A stretch of DNA of 9,631 nucleotides. It comes from an uncultured Eubacterium sp. Lineage in GTDB: Bacteria; Bacillota; Clostridia; Lachnospirales; Lachnospiraceae. Within the stretch, counting starts at the first letter, position 1. Each line of letters opens with the position of its first letter. Under the pieces are notes generated by a model. The model was not told where the DNA came from. It ran no database searches and worked only from the letters and a program-made list of their open reading frames with translations. Shown here in pieces: positions 6,426-9,631 of the stretch. Where the stretch lies: the NCBI GenBank assembly GCA_905236735.1, contig CAJOOU010000164.1:1-9631 (forward strand). Reading direction: 5' to 3'. Both the position numbers and the translations under genes were made by a program.

Positions 6426-6886
6426 TATTTTTGCTCCTCCTCTTTTCTTGAAACCATCAGTTTAACTCCCTCTATGGCATCTATTTTAATTTTAGTACCA
6501 TAGGCAATTATTTCTTCATCATTTGTAGCTCTTGCTGACCACTCCATGCCCTGTACCGTAACCTTGCCTGTAGCTTTTAAATTATCAATTTCTTCAGTCA
6601 CAAGAGCAGTCTGACCTACCAGACTTTCCGCATTTGTTTTTATGCGTCCCTTATTAAAATACTTTGTAGCAAGAGGTCTCGTAAATATCAGCAGCAATAT
6701 TGATGCCGCAAAAAACAGAACAATCTGCAATATAAGTCCGGCACCAAGCATACCGGCAACAAAAGAAACCAGTGCGCCTCCGGCGAACCATATTGTGGTA
6801 AGCCCCATTGTTACAAGTTCAATAATAAGGAATATTACAAACAGAATAATCCAGGTCATGACTCCATATGTATCAAAGAATTCCAT
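6425..6886 (-). CDS. NfeD-like membrane protein, short form
   Basis: A 153-residue protein with three closely spaced hydrophobic segments (about 11-27, 30-48 and 50-69) followed by a soluble OB-fold NfeD domain (about 85-147; ESLVGQTALVTEEI, GKVTVQGMEWSARA, KIKIDAIEGVKLMV). It lacks the N-terminal ClpP-like protease domain of long NfeD proteins, so it belongs to the short (NfeD1b) class. These proteins bind SPFH partners through the OB-fold and help organise membrane microdomains. It lies directly upstream of the SPFH gene with a one-base overlap, which confirms the pairing. The ATG follows GGGAGG by seven bases. Confidence 0.92.
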   Translation of the reverse strand: MEFFDTYGVMTWIILFVIFLIIELVTMGLTTIWFAGGALVSFVAGMLGAGLILQIVLFFAASILLLIFTRPLATKYFNKGRIKTNAESLVGQTALVTEEIDNLKATGKVTVQGMEWSARATNDEEIIAYGTKIKIDAIEGVKLMVSRKEEEQK

Positions 6887-6917
6887 TATGAGCCTCCCTT
6901 CCCTTTTATTTATTAAT

Positions 6918-6958
6918 ATAATACTATTTTTTTATATATTGTACAATCACTTTCGCAA
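6918..6958 (-). promoter_or_regulatory. Predicted promoter region for nfeD-SPFH
   Basis: Two overlapping sigma-A candidates lie on the minus strand: TTGCGA (6953-6958), 16 bases, TATAAA (6931-6936); and TTGTAC (6941-6946), 17 bases, TATTAT (6918-6923). The sequence is very AT-rich and lies between the 6968-7002 terminator and nfeD, so a promoter is required here. Which hexamers are used is uncertain. The 303-base gap 6887-7189 otherwise holds only this promoter, two terminators and a dehydrogenase remnant. Confidence 0.5.
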
Positions 6959-6967
6959 ATATAATGT

Positions 6968-7002
6968 AAAATGCCGGAGCGCCAAACCGCACCCGGCATT
7001 TT
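6968..7002 (-). terminator. Hairpin terminator, probably of the lost SDR gene
   Basis: AAAATGCCGG (6968-6977) and CCGGCATTTT (6993-7002) form a perfect 10-bp stem that can extend inward (GTGC with GCGC) around a small loop. In minus-strand RNA it is followed by UUUUACAUUAUAUUU, and on the plus side by another T-rich stretch, so it may work in both directions. It lies about 50 bases past the stop of the dehydrogenase remnant, where that gene's terminator would be expected. Confidence 0.7.
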
Positions 7003-7052
7003 ATTTTGAAAGGATATATTTACCAAAACTCTATTAAATTCCAACCCATCAT

Positions 7053-7145
7053 CTACAATGTACACCCATTGTCCACCACAAGCACCTGTCCCGTAACGGA
7101 CTCAGACATATCACTCGCAAAAAACAAATATCTGAACAATTTATA
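7053..7145 (-). pseudogene. C-terminal remnant of a short-chain dehydrogenase
   Basis: The minus-strand frame ending in TAG at 7053-7055 encodes 30 residues matching the end of SDR-family oxidoreductases (FabG-like): FFASDMSESVTGQ followed by VLVVDNGCTL. SDR proteins typically end with FLASD...ITGQ...VDGG. Upstream, the frame enters the hydrolase terminator at 7147 and loses all similarity; there is no start codon or ribosome site, and the Rossmann and catalytic parts are absent. The reading frame of the fragment is undamaged, which suggests a fairly recent deletion that removed the 5' portion. It is too short for the parent enzyme's substrate to be named. Confidence 0.75.
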
Positions 7146-7146
7146 G

Positions 7147-7178
7147 AAAAAAAGCACCGGCCTAAAAACCGGTGCTTT
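7147..7178 (-). terminator. Rho-independent terminator of the cell-wall hydrolase gene
   Basis: AAAGCACCGG (7151-7160) and CCGGTGCTTT (7169-7178) form a perfect 10-bp stem with an 8-base loop. In minus-strand RNA it is followed by an uninterrupted U run (7147-7153). It begins 12 bases past the hydrolase stop codon. Confidence 0.92.
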
Positions 7179-7189
7179 CCCCTTATTAA

Positions 7190-7636
7190 TTAATAAAAAA
7201 CATGATTACCTATTATAATACCTGACTTGCCACAGCTCTTACCCTGAAAATGAAGAAGTGTACCTATATTGGTTACTCCGCTAAGAGCCTCTTTTGCAGC
7301 CTTATAGCAGCTTGATGAAATATTGCCGCTTGCAAGTCTGCTGGCAAGTTTTCCACTTGATGCCGGTCCGAACTGACCACTCTGGTATATTACACCCCTA
7401 AGTGTATTGGGATATGAACTGCTGTTAATTCTGTTCACTACCACAGCTCCTACAGCGAGCTGTCCTTCGTATGATTCCCCGCCCGCCTCACAATAAATCA
7501 GTGCGGCAAGAAGCTTTACCTGCGAAGATGTTGCGGCATTTACGGGGGTAGCTGTTACGAATGTTGCCGATAAAGTCATAACAAAAACCATCATTACGGC
7601 TGCTACTCTCTTTACTGCCTTACTTTTAAGTGACAT
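7190..7636 (-). CDS. Secreted SleB-type cell-wall hydrolase
   Basis: A 148-residue protein with a Sec signal peptide (about 1-35: positive MSLKSKAVKR, hydrophobic VAAVMMVFVM, then a VNA-A type cleavage site) followed directly by a Hydrolase_2/SleB catalytic domain (about 38-148). The expected catalytic glutamate is E50 in AALIYCEAGGES; AVGAVVVNRI (61-70), the YQSGQFGP loop (84-91) and GNHVFY at the C-terminus are family features. SleB enzymes are lytic transglycosylases cutting glycan strands. Spore-germination SleB has an N-terminal peptidoglycan-binding domain that is absent here, so a vegetative wall-remodelling role is at least as likely. The start at 7636 has GGAGG (7646-7650) nine bases upstream. 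An in-frame ATG at 7672 lies before the ribosome site and would spoil the signal peptide. The gene has its own promoter and terminator. Confidence 0.9.
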   Translation of the reverse strand: MSLKSKAVKRVAAVMMVFVMTLSATFVTATPVNAATSSQVKLLAALIYCEAGGESYEGQLAVGAVVVNRINSSSYPNTLRGVIYQSGQFGPASSGKLASRLASGNISSSCYKAAKEALSGVTNIGTLLHFQGKSCGKSGIIIGNHVFY

Positions 7637-7653
7637 AAAAAATAACCTCCATG

Positions 7654-7689
7654 CTTCAAAAATCAATGCCATATTTTACATTTTTGAAG
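7654..7689 (-). other. AU-rich hairpin just upstream of the hydrolase RBS
   Basis: CTTCAAAAAT (7654-7663) and ATTTTTGAAG (7680-7689) form a perfect 10-bp stem with a 16-base loop in the leader RNA. It ends three bases before the GGAGG. A weak AU stem here could tune ribosome access or mRNA stability; nothing matches a known riboswitch. Confidence 0.5.
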
Positions 7690-7705
7690 TATTTGTTTCG
7701 AAGTT

Positions 7706-7757
7706 TGTTACATATGTTACAAACTTATTACGATGGGTAGTATACCAAATTGTTACA
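7706..7757 (-). promoter_or_regulatory. TGTAACA repeat cluster at the hydrolase promoter
   Basis: The minus strand carries TGTAACA at 7751-7757 (between -35 and -10), 7715-7721 and 7706-7712 (downstream of the start). A CGTAAT at 7727-7732 lies five bases from the middle copy. The last two copies sit in a 22-bp near-palindrome (7703-7724, one mismatch). An opposite-strand copy lies at 7840-7846. The CGTAAT-N5-TGTAAC pair resembles the WalR (YycF) box TGTWAH-N5-TGTWAH, which controls wall hydrolases in Bacillus and Staphylococcus, but the other pair has three-base spacing. The repeats are clear; the regulator is inferred. Confidence 0.5.
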
Positions 7758-7767
7758 ATCCTGTCAA
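7739..7767 (-). promoter_or_regulatory. Strong sigma-A promoter for the hydrolase gene
   Basis: On the minus strand, TTGACA (7762-7767) and TATACT (7739-7744) are separated by 17 bases. An A-rich stretch (about 7768-7800) directly upstream looks like an UP element. The predicted start is near 7732, giving a leader of about 95 nt. Confidence 0.85.
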
Positions 7768-7800
7768 CTTTTTATATTGATTTTTTTAATTTTTTATAAC

Positions 7801-7836
7801 AAAAAACCGCGCAAAGGCTTATTTTACGCGGTTTTT
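7801..7836 (-). terminator. Rho-independent terminator of the FliD-like gene
   Basis: AAAAACCGCG (7802-7811) and CGCGGTTTTT (7827-7836) form a perfect stem that extends inward through TAAA/TTTG. In minus-strand RNA the second arm runs into a U tract (GGUUUUUUG). It lies about 25 bases past the stop of the FliD-like gene and insulates the hydrolase promoter. Confidence 0.9.
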
Positions 7837-7860
7837 GTATGTAACATTTTTGAAATATTT

Positions 7861-9162
7861 TTACAGATATGCGTTGAACATCATACCTGCATACTGGCTG
7901 GTAACATATGGAGCCGCCAGATTTTTACCCGGATTTTTATATTCAACAATCTTTTTATCAACAAAATCCATAGGATTAAGTGATGTCCTGCTGGAAAGAT
8001 TTTCTATACTGTTTCTGAACTTTGAAAGTTTACTGTGAGTGTCGCTCCAGTTTTCCGGCTGTGCCGCATCAAGGAGTCTCTCCCTGTCTATTGAAACAGT
8101 ATTGTCGTCATTTACATTAAGACCTATCGTTGCAAGATCCTCTTTATTATTCTTTGCAATATTACTTATTATATTGTATAGCTTCGTTGAAGGCGGCTCA
8201 TCATTTGTATATTTTTCCGCCACCTTTACAAGTTCATTATATGCATCTGTAAGTGCCTTAACATTATCCGCTATAGCATCTACATCAGATTTAAATCCTA
8301 TTGTTACAGGCTCGCCTTCCGGCGTCTCCTCAAGCAAATGCACCTCGAACACTTTATTAATGGTAAAGTTATTTGCCTGCGAAGTCCTTTCTTCTCCGTT
8401 AAGTGTAAAAAGAGAATTGGTCGCCTGCTGCTCAACATTGTTTAATCCGTATCTGGACATAAGCACTTCGGAATTATAGGTGTTGTCGGACGAAATATTA
8501 AAAAGCCTCTCTTCTCCCTGCGATACACCCGTACGGGTCGACTCCATCCTAAGTCCAACCTTGCCTTCTCCGTTGGATACAGTTTCAGCCTTTATGCCTA
8601 TTCTTGAATTGTTAACAAGTCTTGAAAGTCTGTTCATGATGCCAAGGTTATTGTCCTCAGCGTGTACCGTAAACTGGAACTCAAATACGGTATTATTGGT
8701 CTCTACCTCAAAGGCAAAATCACCTGTCGGCAATCCCCTTTCATCTTCGGTCACATAATTACTCATATTAACCTGCGGCTCCGCAAGTTTTTTGACCTCC
8801 AATTCAAAGTTTGACACTGCCGGAGGCTCTTCGGATGTATCGTTATTATATGTCACATCAACTGCATCCGTATTACTTGAGGTCGCGATTTTCTGCCTGA
8901 AATCAAAAGCTTCATCTGTCGGATCTTCGGAAATTGATGAAAGCACACGAGAAATAGAAGTTGATGCCTCTTTCATATCGATGGCAAACTTTTGTGCAGA
9001 TGTAGGATTAGTAATCTTGAAAATCGGGGATTCTTTATTAAGTTTTACAATGGAATTGTAGACATTGCGCAGCTCGCTCTTTTTATGCGTATCATATTGC
9101 GCTCCGGCGGTCTGCCCATAGGTCTGCAAAAAATAATTATATGCATTATCTATGGTAGCCAA
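7861..9162 (-). CDS. Orphan FliD-like (flagellar cap-related) protein
   Basis: A 433-residue acidic protein without a signal peptide or membrane segment. An N-terminal helical region (about 1-45, with YDTHKKSELRNVYNSIVK) leads to FELEVKKLAEPQ (119-130), like the FliD segment where the D1/D2 domains begin. A central beta-rich part follows, then FTLNGEERTSQANNFTIN (252-269), SDVDAIADNVKALTDAYNELVK (292-313) and LATIGLNVNDDNTVSIDRERLL (343-364), which match the FliD C-terminal pattern. It ends YAGMMFNAYL. FliD caps the filament and is exported by the flagellar type III system. The N-terminus is unlike classical FliD, and no flagellar gene is nearby, so I call it FliD-like only. The start is TTG at 9162 with AAGGAGG (9170-9176) seven bases upstream; an ATG at 9207 lies too close to the predicted transcript start. 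Confidence 0.75.
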   Translation of the reverse strand: MATIDNAYNYFLQTYGQTAGAQYDTHKKSELRNVYNSIVKLNKESPIFKITNPTSAQKFAIDMKEASTSISRVLSSISEDPTDEAFDFRQKIATSSNTDAVDVTYNNDTSEEPPAVSNFELEVKKLAEPQVNMSNYVTEDERGLPTGDFAFEVETNNTVFEFQFTVHAEDNNLGIMNRLSRLVNNSRIGIKAETVSNGEGKVGLRMESTRTGVSQGEERLFNISSDNTYNSEVLMSRYGLNNVEQQATNSLFTLNGEERTSQANNFTINKVFEVHLLEETPEGEPVTIGFKSDVDAIADNVKALTDAYNELVKVAEKYTNDEPPSTKLYNIISNIAKNNKEDLATIGLNVNDDNTVSIDRERLLDAAQPENWSDTHSKLSKFRNSIENLSSRTSLNPMDFVDKKIVEYKNPGKNLAAPYVTSQYAGMMFNAYL

Positions 9163-9219
9163 AGAAACCCCTCCTTTCTTCCATGATATTGGGGCAGATA
9201 AATCCATTTACCTACTTTG

Positions 9220-9248
9220 ACTATACTCCTTCATGTCAAAAAAGTCAA
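9220..9248 (-). promoter_or_regulatory. Sigma-A promoter for the FliD-like gene
   Basis: On the minus strand, TTGACT (9243-9248) and TATAGT (9220-9225) are separated by 17 bases, each hexamer one mismatch from consensus. An almost pure A/T stretch (9249-9270) directly upstream resembles an UP element. The predicted start is near 9213. It resembles a housekeeping promoter, not the sigma-28 type (TAAA, 15 bases, GCCGATAA) usual for late flagellar genes. I see no clear terminator for the upstream isomerase gene in 9249-9338. Confidence 0.75.
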
Positions 9249-9338
9249 TATTAAATTTAATTTTTTATTCATATCCTCTGAAGTTATACTGCCGCGCAGC
9301 CTACAACGCCAATACTCTTAGTGTTTTTCAACTCTCTA

Positions 9339-9631
9339 TTAGATTACTTCTATTAACTCTATTGTAAAGTTAAGTTCTTTTCCGGCCATTTCATGATTTG
9401 CATCAAAAGTAATATTCTTTTCATCCTTGGCAATAACCTTTACCGGAACCGGTCTGCCATAAGGATCCTGTAAGTAAACCTGCTGGCCAACTGCGCATTC
9501 TTCTGCTCCCGGAAGGGCTGCCACCTCCATTGTAATGATTGCGGCTTCATCAGGCATCCCATAAGCTTCCTCGGGCATAAGATGAATATCAACCTTCTCG
9601 CCAACCTCCATATTGGCTACAGCTTTATCAA
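9339..9631 (-). CDS. SlyD/FKBP-type peptidyl-prolyl isomerase (partial, 5' end missing)
   Basis: The last 96 codons of a gene that runs off the right edge. FKBP-type isomerases speed cis-trans rotation at proline, and SlyD types also act as cytosolic chaperones. Visible features in order are DKAVANMEVGEK (the family GLEKALEGM helix), EEAYG of the FKBP core, then an inserted flap region (VAALPGAEECAVGQQVYLQDPYG, VPVKVIAKDEKNITFDANH) and MAGKELNFTIELIEVI closing the FKBP fold. This FKBP core plus inserted flap layout is typical of SlyD. There is no His/Cys-rich metal-binding tail as in E. coli SlyD; the protein stops right after the last strand. ATG 9611 is an internal methionine, not the start. 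Confidence 0.9.
   Translation of the reverse strand, partial: DKAVANMEVGEKVDIHLMPEEAYGMPDEAAIITMEVAALPGAEECAVGQQVYLQDPYGRPVPVKVIAKDEKNITFDANHEMAGKELNFTIELIEVI

Noticed and set aside
7637..7672. Upstream ATG for the cell-wall hydrolase
   Set aside because: It would precede the good GGAGG site at 7646-7650 and place extra residues before a normal signal peptide.
9163..9207. ATG 9207 as start of the FliD-like protein
   Set aside because: It lies about six bases after the predicted transcription start and lacks a ribosome site; TTG 9162 has an excellent one.
9285..9300. A terminator for the SlyD-like gene
   Set aside because: Only a 4-bp stem (CTGC with GCAG) without a U-run is present.

Overview
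The window looks like a stretch of core chromosome from a low-to-moderate GC anaerobic Firmicute, most likely a Lachnospiraceae relative. The evidence is the gene content and order (argF, a small DUF6145-like gene, coaX, dusB, greA, lysS), the strong AGGAGG-type ribosome sites, the sigma-A promoters and the protein sequences. The family placement is an inference from remembered homologues. Every supported gene lies on the minus strand, so transcription runs from right to left.

In the direction of transcription, the window opens with the 3' part of a SlyD/FKBP-type peptidyl-prolyl isomerase that runs off the right edge. Next comes a 433-residue orphan protein related to the flagellar filament cap FliD. 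It has its own strong promoter, a TTG start and a strong terminator. A small secreted SleB-type cell-wall hydrolase follows, again with its own strong promoter and terminator. That promoter is surrounded by TGTAACA repeats, and an AU-rich hairpin sits just before the ribosome site. Past its terminator is a 30-codon remnant of the C-terminus of a short-chain dehydrogenase, with what is probably that lost gene's own terminator. Then come an NfeD-like membrane protein and its SPFH (paraslipin) partner, translationally coupled by a TAATG overlap.

The left half is housekeeping. argF (ornithine carbamoyltransferase), a small conserved hypothetical gene, coaX (type III pantothenate kinase) and dusB (tRNA dihydrouridine synthase) are packed with gaps of one or two bases and should be one translationally coupled operon. 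A perfect-consensus promoter (TTGACA, 17 bp, TATAAT) then drives greA and lysS. The last 119 bases, beyond the lysS stop, are non-coding. They hold two perfect tandem repeats and a small inverted repeat that together resemble a tyrosine-recombinase attachment region, so an integrated element may begin just outside the left edge.

I see no convincing new multi-gene system. The best leads are the orphan FliD-like protein, the att-like edge behind lysS, the decayed dehydrogenase, the operator-like repeats at the hydrolase promoter, and two promoters whose predicted start sites fall inside a stem-loop.
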